From positions 1 through 22,234 of IMG/VR virus record IMGVR_UViG_3300037153_000208: DNA of 22,234 nt; one strand, written 5' to 3'. The position numbers and the translations under genes were made by a program. The notes below the pieces were generated by a model. The model ran no database searches. It had not been told where the DNA came from and worked only from the letters and a program-made list of their open reading frames with translations. The DNA comes from a virus. Positions 15,789 through 21,378 of this stretch are shown piece after piece (position 1 is the stretch's first letter; each line of letters starts with the position of its first letter).

Positions 15789-16051
15789 TGGACTGGGCCT
15801 TCCTCGCGATCGGCGGCTTCCTCGTTGGCAGCCTGCTCTACGCCGGCTGGTACACGACCCGGTACGAGCCTGAGGCGCGGACCGCCTACGCGCTGATCGG
15901 CGCCGGCGTCCTCCTGGTCGTAGCCGTCAACACCTGGGTCGACTTCGTCCGCGACCAGTCCGACTGGTTCAGGGCGGCGACCCTGCTCGGCTACGCGATC
16001 ATCGCGGCCGGGCTCGTCCTGCTCGTCCGCGAACGACGGGCCCGCCGATGA
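15788..16051 (+). CDS. Membrane protein with three segments (second holin or antiholin candidate)
   Basis: 87 aa, starting one base inside the previous stop. Three hydrophobic segments: about residues 3-22 (WAFLAIGGFLVGSLLYAGWY), 33-55 (AYALIGAGVLLVVAVNTWVD) and 64-82 (AATLLGYAIIAAGLVLL), followed by a basic tail RERRARR. Lysis cassettes of actinophages often carry two small membrane proteins after the lysin, one the holin and the other a regulator, so a lysis role is inferred. It is the last rightward gene of the structural arm. Only 3 bases separate its stop from the stop of the convergent HTH gene, which leaves no room for a normal terminator. Confidence 0.6.
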   Translation: MDWAFLAIGGFLVGSLLYAGWYTTRYEPEARTAYALIGAGVLLVVAVNTWVDFVRDQSDWFRAATLLGYAIIAAGLVLLVRERRARR

Positions 16052-16054
16052 TCT

Positions 16055-16318
16055 TCATCGCTCGACGTCGGCTCCCCCCTGACCTCGCCGACGCGCATTC
16101 GCCGTCCACTGCTGAACGGTCGTAGAGCCGACGCCGAGCGCGTCAGCGATGCCGCGCGCGGAGCCGCCCGCATCGCGGCAGCGAAGCACGAAGTCCTCCA
16201 GCCGCTCGGCGTACATGGCGGAGTTCTGCCTTGCGCGCTGCTGGAGCTCGAGCAGGAGCCGCATGTGTTCGAGCTCCAGCGCCGTCAGCGCGCGCGCAGG
16301 TGGGCGGCCCCCTTTCAC
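16055..16318 (-). CDS. Small leftward HTH DNA-binding protein
   Basis: 87 aa from GTG (16318). Residues of about 54-76 (ARGIADALGVGSTTVQQWTA) form a clear helix-turn-helix of the resolvase/homeodomain-like type, with a basic tail NARRR. Residues of about 10-50 are a long charged helix (LELEHMRLLLELQQRARQNS), probably for dimerising. It is the only leftward gene besides the integrase, so it may be a lysogeny regulator or a DNA-binding accessory; a small terminase-like fold is a weaker option. The GTG has no good ribosome site. An internal ATG (codon 19, at 16264) has GGAG 9 nt upstream and would give 69 aa with the HTH intact, so the start is uncertain. Confidence 0.6.
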   Translation of the reverse strand: MKGGRPPARALTALELEHMRLLLELQQRARQNSAMYAERLEDFVLRCRDAGGSARGIADALGVGSTTVQQWTANARRRGQGGADVER

Positions 16319-16650
16319 CGCGCATGGACCCTAGAAGGTCACGCCCGTGGTTTCGTTCTGAGGCATGCACGGAACGTGTTACAGTCCCACGCGCGCTGCG
16401 ATCGGGCCGGCCTGCCTGCGGCCCCGGCCGATCAGCAGCGCCAGGCTTCACCAAGGACGAGGGAGGGGACGACGGCCGCGGCCACTGGCAGGCGAAAGTT
16501 TCCGCAAACAGCGGTAGTTTCGTGCGGGGCGTCACGGAGGCGCCTGGAGGCACCTGGGGGAGCAGGAGGGCTCTGGAAGGCACAGCGGGCTCGACCACAA
16601 CGCGCTACAACCAGCCGGCGATGCCGGAGCCCGCGCCACAAGGAGTCGAG
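16319..16650. promoter_or_regulatory. Divergent control region between HTH gene and excisionase-like gene
   Basis: About 330 bases without a convincing gene. Contents: a less GC-rich stretch at about 16350-16386 (tttcgttctg, then gtgttacagt), where a weak -35/-10 pair (TTCTGA and TACAGT, 18 nt apart) could drive rightward transcription; GGCCGCGGCC palindrome at 16474-16483; an imperfect dyad at 16494-16521 with CCGC-aaaca-GCGG nested in GAAA...TTTC; and a 10-bp tandem pair GGAGGCGCCT / GGAGGCACCT at 16536-16555. AAGGAG at 16640-16645 serves the TTG at 16651. This is a plausible operator region, with attP a lesser option. Promoter calls are by eye and weak. Confidence 0.4.
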
Positions 16651-16857
16651 TTGATCGAGCGGTGGCCGCGCTGGATGACCTACCGCACGGCTGCCGAGTA
16701 CCTCGACACAAGCGCGGAAACGATCGAGCGGCTGGCGCGCGACGGAAAGCTCTCCAAGCACACGATCGCCGGCAAGGATCGGCTACCACGGGTGGACAAG
16801 CTCGAGCTGGATCACCTGATCGAGGACGGTGAGGACTTCGGAGACGAGGCAACGTGA
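16651..16857 (+). CDS. Excisionase-like HTH protein
   Basis: 68 aa if started at TTG 16651, which has AAGGAG 5 nt upstream. An in-frame ATG at 16621 would add 10 residues but has no ribosome site. The sequence WMTYRTAAEYLDTSAETIER, then LARDGKLSKHTIAGKDRLPR and VDKLELDHLIEDGED, is a compact winged-helix/MerR-like HTH_17 domain: first HTH about residues 11-26, wing near KHTIAGKDRLPR. Such proteins are excisionases (Xis), or helix-turn-helix regulators of phage control regions. Large serine integrases are normally reversed by unrelated directionality factors, so with the serine integrase seen here a regulatory role is as likely as excision. The stop overlaps the next gene (GTGA). Confidence 0.6.
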   Translation: MIERWPRWMTYRTAAEYLDTSAETIERLARDGKLSKHTIAGKDRLPRVDKLELDHLIEDGEDFGDEAT

Positions 16858-17285
16858 GCGCCTTCTCCGACCTCGACCGCTTCTACGAGCTCGACGAGCG
16901 CCGCCGCCGATCCCCTGAGGTCGACTACGGCGTCTGGTGGCGCTGGCATGGCTGCAACTACCGAATCACCTGGGTCGAGGCAACCGGCGAGCTGATCGCC
17001 GTCCGGCTCGGCCCGACGCAGGTACGCCGGATCGGCGGCGTCAGTCACGCCGACGGCCTGCTCGCCCTCTTCGCCGGCGAGCCGATGGATGTGTACGTGC
17101 TGGCGACGCTTGCCGACCGCGACACCGCCGAGCGCGTGCTCGAGGGCTGGGCCGACGCTTGCGGCCAGCCCGACTCGCTCGCATGGGTCGCTCGCCGTCT
17201 CGAATCCTGCGGCCAGCTCGAGCCCGGCGAGGAGCTCGAGCACCGAGCCCGTCGCCTGATACCGGCGCGGCAGGAGCCCTGGTGA
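16854..17285 (+). CDS. Hypothetical protein, early small-gene operon
   Basis: 143 aa from GTG 16854 (GTGA overlap with the HTH gene). No family recognised. It has an N-terminal helix (SDLDRFYELDERRRRSPEVD), a beta segment with aromatic residues (YGVWWRWHGCNYRITWVEAT, then GELIAVRLGPTQVRRIGGVS), and a helical C-terminal half (HADGLLALFAGEPMDVYVLA; AERVLEGWADACGQPDSLAW). It is soluble with no signal peptide. The pattern of an N-terminal beta sheet around a substrate- or metal-free core is non-specific. It is tightly coupled with its neighbours, so it is likely an early phage function. It ends in a 4-nt overlap with the next gene. Confidence 0.55.
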   Translation: MSAFSDLDRFYELDERRRRSPEVDYGVWWRWHGCNYRITWVEATGELIAVRLGPTQVRRIGGVSHADGLLALFAGEPMDVYVLATLADRDTAERVLEGWADACGQPDSLAWVARRLESCGQLEPGEELEHRARRLIPARQEPW

Positions 17286-17554
17286 GCGCGCCCGAGATCG
17301 CCGGCGTCACTCGCGAGCAGGCCGCCTTCCGCACGATCGCCGACGTCGCCGACCAGCTACGCCGATTCGTCGCCGAGGGCGAAGCGCTCTGGGCGAAGTA
17401 CGCCGCTGCTCAGGAGGCCTGCCGGGGCGAGCACGTCGCGGTCGACGTCGAGCTACCGCCGGGCCCGGCGGCCTGGCACGCCGAGTGGAAGCAGCGTCGC
17501 GCGACCGCCGAAGCGCGAGAGCTCGCCCGCGAGGACGAGCGGTGCTCGAGATAG
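17282..17554 (+). CDS. Hypothetical helical protein
   Basis: 90 aa, GTG start in a GTGA overlap. Mostly helical and charged: TREQAAFRTIADVADQLRRF, VAEGEALWAKYAAAQEACRG, a Pro break (ELPPGPAAW) and a basic final helix (HAEWKQRRATAEARELARED). The first part may form a short coiled coil. No known domain or catalytic motif. Position in a run of small coupled genes beside the immunity/integration region suggests an accessory early protein. It overlaps the next gene by 13 nt. Confidence 0.5.
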   Translation: MSAPEIAGVTREQAAFRTIADVADQLRRFVAEGEALWAKYAAAQEACRGEHVAVDVELPPGPAAWHAEWKQRRATAEARELAREDERCSR

Positions 17555-17709
17555 GCGTGATCGCTGTCACGCTCGTGGTCGTCGACTTCCTGGTCGGCTG
17601 CGCGGTCGGGTTCTGGCTGTGCCAGATCCGACTCGAGCGGCAGCGCGACAAGTTCATTCGGCAGACGCTCGCCGAGGTCGAGCTCCAAGACGAGGGCCCG
17701 CCGGCATGA
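17542..17709 (+). CDS. Small single-pass membrane protein
   Basis: 55 aa from GTG 17542. One strong hydrophobic segment, about residues 3-26 (EIGVIAVTLVVVDFLVGCAV then GFWLCQI), followed by a basic stretch RLERQRDKFIRQ that predicts a cytoplasmic C-terminus, and an acidic tail. It overlaps the preceding gene by 13 nt and the following one by 4 nt (ATGA). Small membrane proteins near the integrase are sometimes superinfection-exclusion or signalling factors, but there is no direct sign of either here. Confidence 0.5.
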   Translation: MLEIGVIAVTLVVVDFLVGCAVGFWLCQIRLERQRDKFIRQTLAEVELQDEGPPA

Positions 17710-17900
17710 CCGACGGACCCGAGATCACCGCGATGCTCGAGGAGCGCTGCCGGCAGCTACGCCGCCGCTTCCCCGGCTTCGAGTTCCGCGTCGACCCCGC
17801 GCCGACCGCGAGACGGGCGCGGCGTCGGCGGCCCGTCGCCCCGGAACCGGAGCTCGACCTGCTGCTCGATCGGCGGCCGCGGGCCCGACGGCCGACGTGA
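17706..17900 (+). CDS. Arg-rich small protein antisense to integrase 3' end
   Basis: 64 aa, ATGA overlap with the preceding membrane protein. N-terminal helix (TDGPEITAMLEERCRQLRRR), then FPGFEFRVDPAPTA and a strongly basic tail (RRARRRRPVAPEPELDLLLD, RRPRARRPT). Bases 17757-17900 overlap the convergent integrase gene on the other strand for 144 bp. Both frames are open in this GC-rich DNA, so one of them could be a chance extension. The coupled start favours this gene being translated; the basic tail could bind nucleic acid or be an artefact of the antisense integrase codons. Low to moderate confidence. Confidence 0.4.
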   Translation: MTDGPEITAMLEERCRQLRRRFPGFEFRVDPAPTARRARRRRPVAPEPELDLLLDRRPRARRPT

Positions 17901-19238
17901 GACGATGACCGCGTCGAGGCCTGCCCTGATCATCCCGCGCCGCTCGTCCAGATCCTCGGGCCACACCTGGTCGCGATCGAGGAGCTCCGCGTCAGCCGCC
18001 GAGCCGACCGCCTCCGCGAGCTCGCCCTTCACCGCGGCGATCTCGTCGTCGATCTTCTGCAGCGCCCGCAGCGCCGCCTCGGGTCCGAGCTGGAGAGCGA
18101 AGGCCCCGTCCTCGTACATGAGCCGCTGCTCGCGCAGCGCCGCCAGCCGCGAGTGCAGCTCGACGACGTCGACCTCGACCGCGACCCGCGAGATCCGCGA
18201 CCGGGCCGACTCGAAGCGCTCGCGCGCGGCCGCCTCGACGTACTCCTCGAGCTCGCCCGCAGGGATCGACGCCGGCGCCGCACACTTCTCGGACGACGCG
18301 CTGTGAGCCCGACACCGATAGACGCCGCCGCCGGCACCCTGCTTCGAGAGGCCATAGCCGCAGGACGCGCAGCGAGCGATCCCGCCCGCGAGGAGCGCGA
18401 CCGTCGAGCGCGGCACCGCCCGCGGCTCGGGCCGCTCGAGCGCCTGCACCGTGTCGAACACCGGCAGCTCGACCAGCACCGGATGGGCGCCGGGCTTCGA
18501 ATACTTCCCCTGCCGGGCCTCACCGAGGTAGACGCGGTTCCGCAGAAGCCGCTTCACCGTGTCTCTCGTCCAGCGGCCGCGACCATCGGGGCCGCCCGGC
18601 AGGAGCTCCTCGAGGAGCGCGACCACCGCGCTGACCGGCGCGCCGGTCGCGCGCAGCTCGAATGCCGACGTGACCGCCGGCGCCGCCTTCGGATCGATCT
18701 CGAGCGGCCGGGCCGGCTCGCCCGGCTCGACGATCGGCCGGCGATAGCCGACCGGACACTTCGCCGAGATGTGGACGCCGCGAGCGATCGCCCGCCGCTT
18801 CGAATGGTCGGCGCGCCGGGCGTACTGCTTCCACTGCTCACGCGCGAGCGCCGCCCGCACCGCAAAGTTCAGCTCGTGGTCGCCGGTCGCCGTGTCGATT
18901 CCGTCAGCGACGACGACCAGCCGCACACCGGCACGCTGCAGGGCGTCGTAGACCTCAGCGGTCGCAAGGCCGTTCTCGCGCGAGAGCCGCGAGAGCTCCT
19001 CGACGACGATGCCGCCGGCAGCGCCGCGCTCGCACGCCTCGATGACGTCGCCGAGCTCGCGGTCGCGCCAGGGCTTCGAGCCCGACACGCCGGCCTCGAA
19101 CACCGGCTCGAGGAGCGGCACGCCGGCAGCGGCCGCCCACCCGTCGATCGCGCCGAGCTGGCGATCGCGCGAGACGGCAGGATCCTCCTTCGCCGACTTG
19201 CGGGCGTAAGGGATCAGGGCTTCGTTCGACTTCTTCAC
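17757..19238 (-). CDS. Large serine integrase
   Basis: 493 aa from GTG 19238, with GGAGG 6 nt before it. It catalyses site-specific recombination between attP and attB. Domains: resolvase-type catalytic domain about 8-150 with Y-A-R-K-S (Arg13, nucleophile Ser15), SRDRQL and the LSRLSREN motif (Arg84, Arg87); recombinase domain about 160-275 (HISAKCPVGYRR, then KRLLRNRVYLGEARQGKYSK); zinc ribbon with Cys290, Cys293, Cys309 and Cys319; coiled-coil region about 355-410 within the last domain. The tail (from about 450) is Pro/Arg/Gly-rich. Length and layout are standard for the class. It is leftward, divergent from the coiled-coil gene at 19334 and convergent with the small-gene operon. Confidence 0.95.
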   Translation of the reverse strand: MKKSNEALIPYARKSAKEDPAVSRDRQLGAIDGWAAAAGVPLLEPVFEAGVSGSKPWRDRELGDVIEACERGAAGGIVVEELSRLSRENGLATAEVYDALQRAGVRLVVVADGIDTATGDHELNFAVRAALAREQWKQYARRADHSKRRAIARGVHISAKCPVGYRRPIVEPGEPARPLEIDPKAAPAVTSAFELRATGAPVSAVVALLEELLPGGPDGRGRWTRDTVKRLLRNRVYLGEARQGKYSKPGAHPVLVELPVFDTVQALERPEPRAVPRSTVALLAGGIARCASCGYGLSKQGAGGGVYRCRAHSASSEKCAAPASIPAGELEEYVEAAARERFESARSRISRVAVEVDVVELHSRLAALREQRLMYEDGAFALQLGPEAALRALQKIDDEIAAVKGELAEAVGSAADAELLDRDQVWPEDLDERRGMIRAGLDAVIVSRRPSGPRPPIEQQVELRFRGDGPPTPRPSRGRRGVDAELEAGEAAA

Positions 19239-19264
19239 GGGGCACCTCCGGGGGGTCGTCGTTC

Positions 19265-19292
19265 AGTATGTCTACACGCAATCGTAGCACAA
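19265..19292 (-). promoter_or_regulatory. Possible integrase promoter
   Basis: On the minus strand TTGTGC (19292-19287) and CATACT (19270-19265) are 16 bp apart, matching TTGACA at 3 of 6 and TATAAT at 4 of 6. The pair sits about 30 bases upstream of the GTG start, with GGAGG in between. The -35 element overlaps the 18-bp dyad at 19283-19300, so a protein bound there would block it. By-eye prediction only. Confidence 0.35.
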
Positions 19293-19300
19293 GTGCTACG
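19283..19300. promoter_or_regulatory. 18-bp dyad CGTAGCAC-AA-GTGCTACG: operator or attP core candidate
   Basis: Perfect 8-bp arms around a non-palindromic AA, in the 95-bp gap between the divergent integrase and coiled-coil genes. Nearby are GTCTAC at 19270 and a second inverted pair, GTCTACT (19308-19314) and AGTAGAC (19323-19329). A symmetric dyad over a weak promoter is what a repressor operator looks like. A two-base asymmetric centre between symmetric arms beside a serine integrase gene is also what attP looks like, although attP arms are usually less perfect and span about 50 bp. There is no T-run, so a terminator is unlikely. Confidence 0.6.
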
Positions 19301-19333
19301 CGCGCAAGTCTACTTCCGCAGGAGTAGACAGCC

Positions 19334-19516
19334 GTGACCAGCCTGATCGCGCAGCTCGAGGAGCGCGCCACTGAGCTAACCGAGCGGCAGCGCGCGATCG
19401 CTGCCGACGCGATCGAGCTCGCCCGCCAGGCCGTCGACCTGCACGACGAGCTCGACTGCCTCCGCTACGAGCTCTACGCCGCCCGCCAGGACGAGCTCGA
19501 GGGCGCGCCGGCATGA
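19334..19516 (+). CDS. Short coiled-coil protein
   Basis: 60 aa from GTG 19334, with AGGAG 9 nt upstream (the site lies inside the inverted repeat 19308-19329). The whole sequence is one charged amphipathic helix: TSLIAQLEERATELTERQRA, IAADAIELARQAVDLHDELD, then a Tyr-containing end CLRYELYAARQDELEG. It probably forms a dimeric coiled coil. No known domain. Divergent from the integrase and coupled (ATGA) to the exported transglycosylase-like gene. It may be a small regulator or a structural accessory; function unknown. Confidence 0.5.
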   Translation: MTSLIAQLEERATELTERQRAIAADAIELARQAVDLHDELDCLRYELYAARQDELEGAPA

Positions 19517-20061
19517 CGCCGCACCGGCACCGCGTCCCCGAGCACGGCAGCCTGGCCGTGGCGATCGCGCTGCTCAGCGCGACGACGCTCGCGCTAGGCG
19601 CCGCCCTGGTCGTCGCCGGCGGCCGCGACGCCCACGCCGGCTCGACGACCACCCGCGGTGCCCGCACGGTCGGCTACGGCCAGATCCGCTACGCCGGCGC
19701 CGGCCCCGAGCGCTGGGCGCAACGCTGGCGGCGCGAGCACCGCAAGGTTGGCCGGCTGCAGCGGCGCCTCCAGGCGACCGGCCATGTGCTGCCGGCGCGA
19801 GGGATCGTCCGCGACTTCCTCTGCGTCTACGGCGGCGAGAACGCCGGCTACGGCTGGTCGGCGAACACCGGCAACGGCTACTACGGCGGCCTGCAGATGG
19901 ACCTCGACTTCCAGCGCACCTGGGGGCTCGAGTTCTTCAAGCAGTGGGGCACCGCCGACCACTGGCCGCCCGAGGTGCAGATCGCCGTCGCGATCCGCGC
20001 CTACTTCCACCGCGGCTGGCAGCCGTGGCCGAACACGAGCAGGGCGTGCGGTCTGCGATGA
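19513..20061 (+). CDS. Exported Rpf-like transglycosylase
   Basis: 182 aa, ATGA overlap with the preceding gene. A hydrophobic segment at about 15-37 (LAVAIALLSATTLALGAALV) after a basic start indicates a signal peptide or anchor. A basic linker (about 65-90) leads to an Rpf/transglycosylase-like domain: Cys104 in DFLCVYGGENAGYGW, Glu109 as the likely catalytic acid, NTGNGYYGGLQMDLDFQ (118-134), WGTADHWPPEVQIAVAIRA and PWPNTSRACGL (171-181); Cys104 and Cys179 could pair. The family cuts peptidoglycan outside the membrane. In classical Rpf the Glu follows the Cys directly; here it is displaced to GGE. The ending resembles chromosomal Thermoleophilia proteins, so it may be a host-derived gene for entry, release or lysogenic conversion. 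Confidence 0.75.
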   Translation: MTPHRHRVPEHGSLAVAIALLSATTLALGAALVVAGGRDAHAGSTTTRGARTVGYGQIRYAGAGPERWAQRWRREHRKVGRLQRRLQATGHVLPARGIVRDFLCVYGGENAGYGWSANTGNGYYGGLQMDLDFQRTWGLEFFKQWGTADHWPPEVQIAVAIRAYFHRGWQPWPNTSRACGLR

Positions 20062-20360
20062 CTAGGCCGGCCTCAGCGGGGCCAGTCCGGCCCGAGCTCG
20101 GCAGGGCATGGCCAGGCGCGGCGCGGAGATGCGCGGCAAGAACATGGCCAGGCTCGGCGCGGCGTGGCGGGGCTCGGCACGGCGTGGCACGGCACGGCGG
20201 GGCATGGCGATGCTCGGCGCGGTCCGGCTTGGCGGGGCATGGCGACGCGCACGCCCACGGAGGTGGTGAGGCCGTGACCTGAACCGCTCGACGAGAGAGC
20301 CGCGAGGGAGGCCGTCCCGCCCCCCTCGCACCTACACACACACGCGGAAGGAGTCTAAAC
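20062..20360 (+). other. Intergenic stretch holding pentamer array 1
   Basis: 299 bases between the Rpf-like gene and the 246-aa gene. The pentamer array occupies 20100-20245. After it comes a leader with cacacacacacg-like sequence (about 20334-20343) and the ribosome site GGAAGGAG (20346-20353). A frame opened by ATG 20058 (ATGA with the previous stop) stays open to 20282 (74 aa, R/G/A/H-rich), but its peptide simply mirrors the pentamers, so it is not listed as a gene. No terminator is evident. Confidence 0.6.
20100..20245 (+). repeat. Degenerate pentamer array 1, (GGCNN)n
   Basis: From 20146 to 20245 the sequence divides into 20 consecutive pentamers without a single indel; 18 begin with GGC (exceptions tgctc and ggtcc), while the last two bases take many values (ca, tc, gc, gt, gg, ac, at, ga, tt). 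A first section, 20100-20144, has nine more pentamers (6 with GGC) and is joined by one extra T at 20145. The period is 5, so it is not a codon effect. All units face the same way as the flanking genes, with the G-rich strand as the coding strand. Confidence 0.85.
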
Positions 20361-21101
20361 GTGACCACCGCAAAGGCCAAGACGACGATGTGGATGCGGC
20401 GAGTGGTGCCGCCCGGCTACCAGCGGGCGACCCTGCTCATGACCGGCACCGCACCGCTGCTGATGAACAGCGGCGAGTTCGACCGCGACAGCGAGACGTA
20501 TCGCGCCTACTACCTGCTCGGCAAGAAGCGCGGCAAGAGCCTCGACGACGAGGCCCGCCTGCGCGAGCTCGAGTGGTCGCTCGGCATCTACCTCGACGAC
20601 GAGGCCGGCCCGTACATCCCCGGCAAGAACGTCAAGGAGCTCCTGCGCTCAGCGGCGACGAAGTGGCGCAAGGGCGAAGAGGTGAAGCGGTCGCTGGTCG
20701 TCGTCGACTACCGAATCCCGCTGCTCTACGACGGGCCGCGCACCGCCGACGAGCTGTGGGCGGCCGGCTTCAAGTACGAGGCGATGGTCGCGCTCTCGGG
20801 CGCCGGCAGCGGCCGCGTCGTCAAGTGCCGGCCGAAGTTCGACGACTGGTCGCTGATCGCCGAGCTCGCCTACGACCCCGAGGACCTCGACTTCGACTTC
20901 CTCGAGCTCGTCGTCGAGCGCTCCAAGAAGTTCGGCCTCGGCGACTACCGGCCCGAGTTCGGCTCGTTCGAGGCCGAGCTCCAGGCGGGCGACCTGCACA
21001 AGCTCGCCTCGAACGGCAACGCGACCAAGGGCCGGAACGCCGCGCAGCTGAAGGCGCACCTGGCGATGGTCGACCGCGTGATGGTCGGAGCCGCCGCATG
21101 A
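20361..21101 (+). CDS. Conserved phage-type protein of unknown function, between the two arrays
   Basis: 246 aa from GTG 20361, with GGAAGGAG 7 nt upstream. Visible motifs: RATLLMTGTAPLLMNSGEFD (23-42), a charged helix (LGKKRGKSLDDEARLRELEW), GPYIPGKNVKELLRSAATKW (83-102), YRIPLLYDGPRTADELW (117-133), GSGRVVKCRPKFDDWSL (149-165) and GLGDYRPEFGSFEAEL (192-207). I recall uncharacterised phage proteins with the same PLLM-N-S, GPYIPG-N and GLGDYRP-x-x-G signatures. The alternating strands and late Gly-rich segment loosely recall RAMP/Cas7-like folds, but that is only a hypothesis. Its neighbour is a PD-(D/E)XK nuclease, so a partner role in recombination, such as strand annealing or ssDNA binding, is reasonable. 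ATGA follows its last codon. Confidence 0.6.
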   Translation: MTTAKAKTTMWMRRVVPPGYQRATLLMTGTAPLLMNSGEFDRDSETYRAYYLLGKKRGKSLDDEARLRELEWSLGIYLDDEAGPYIPGKNVKELLRSAATKWRKGEEVKRSLVVVDYRIPLLYDGPRTADELWAAGFKYEAMVALSGAGSGRVVKCRPKFDDWSLIAELAYDPEDLDFDFLELVVERSKKFGLGDYRPEFGSFEAELQAGDLHKLASNGNATKGRNAAQLKAHLAMVDRVMVGAAA

Positions 21102-21378
21102 CGTCTCGCCGCGGCCTTGTGCGGCACGGCAGGGTTGGCGCGGCTGGGCGCGGCGCGGCAGCCCAGGGCTTGGCGGAGCGGGGCAGTGCAAAGCTCAGCG
21201 CGGCACAGCGCGGCCTGGCGGGGCAGTGCGGGGCTTGGCTCGGCAGAGCGTCTCCTGGCACGGCTCGGCACGGCGCGGTCGGGCCCGGCGCGGTGAGCAT
21301 GGTTGGGCCGGGCGGGCCGAGGCCGGGCGAGGCTCGGCAAGGCGTGGCGAGCTCGACGCGGCATAGAGGGGCGGCGCG
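21102..21378 (+). other. Intergenic stretch holding pentamer array 2
   Basis: 277 bases between the 246-aa gene and the nuclease gene, almost filled by the array at 21123-21350. A frame from ATG 21098 (ATGA with the upstream stop) to TGA 21382 (ATGA with the nuclease start) is open throughout, 94 aa rich in Gly, Ala and Arg. The repeat contains few stop triplets in any frame, so this is weak evidence for coding and it is not listed as a gene. No ribosome site better than AGGGGCGG-like sequence (21367-21374) precedes the nuclease ATG. Confidence 0.55.
21123..21350 (+). repeat. Degenerate pentamer array 2, (GGCNN)n
   Basis: From 21136 to 21300 there are 33 uninterrupted pentamers of the form NGGCN; GC is kept at positions 3-4 in 28 and the full GGC in 21. 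After a phase change, 21301-21350 holds ten more, 8 starting with GGC (for example ggccg ggcga ggctc ggcaa ggcgt). A short start at 21123-21132 (ggcac ggcag) is in another phase. It has the same orientation and logic as array 1 but the pentamers are not copied from it in order, so the two arrays share a rule and not a recent common sequence. Confidence 0.85.

Noticed and set aside
16231-16620. Extension of the excisionase-like ORF upstream to 16231
   Set aside because: The extension opposes the HTH gene and runs through the control region; it has an Arg/Gly-rich shadow composition. A TTG with AAGGAG at 16651 explains the start better.
20062-20339. Leftward ORFs over array 1 giving Ala-Pro-Arg-rich repeat peptides
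   Set aside because: The peptides only mirror the (GGCNN)n repeat on the reverse strand; several frames are open at once, with no start signals.
20100-21350. Pentamer arrays read as a CRISPR array
   Set aside because: The unit is only 5 nt with 2 variable bases; there are no 20-40-nt repeats with spacers and no cas genes. The Cas4-like nuclease lacks the Fe-S cysteines.
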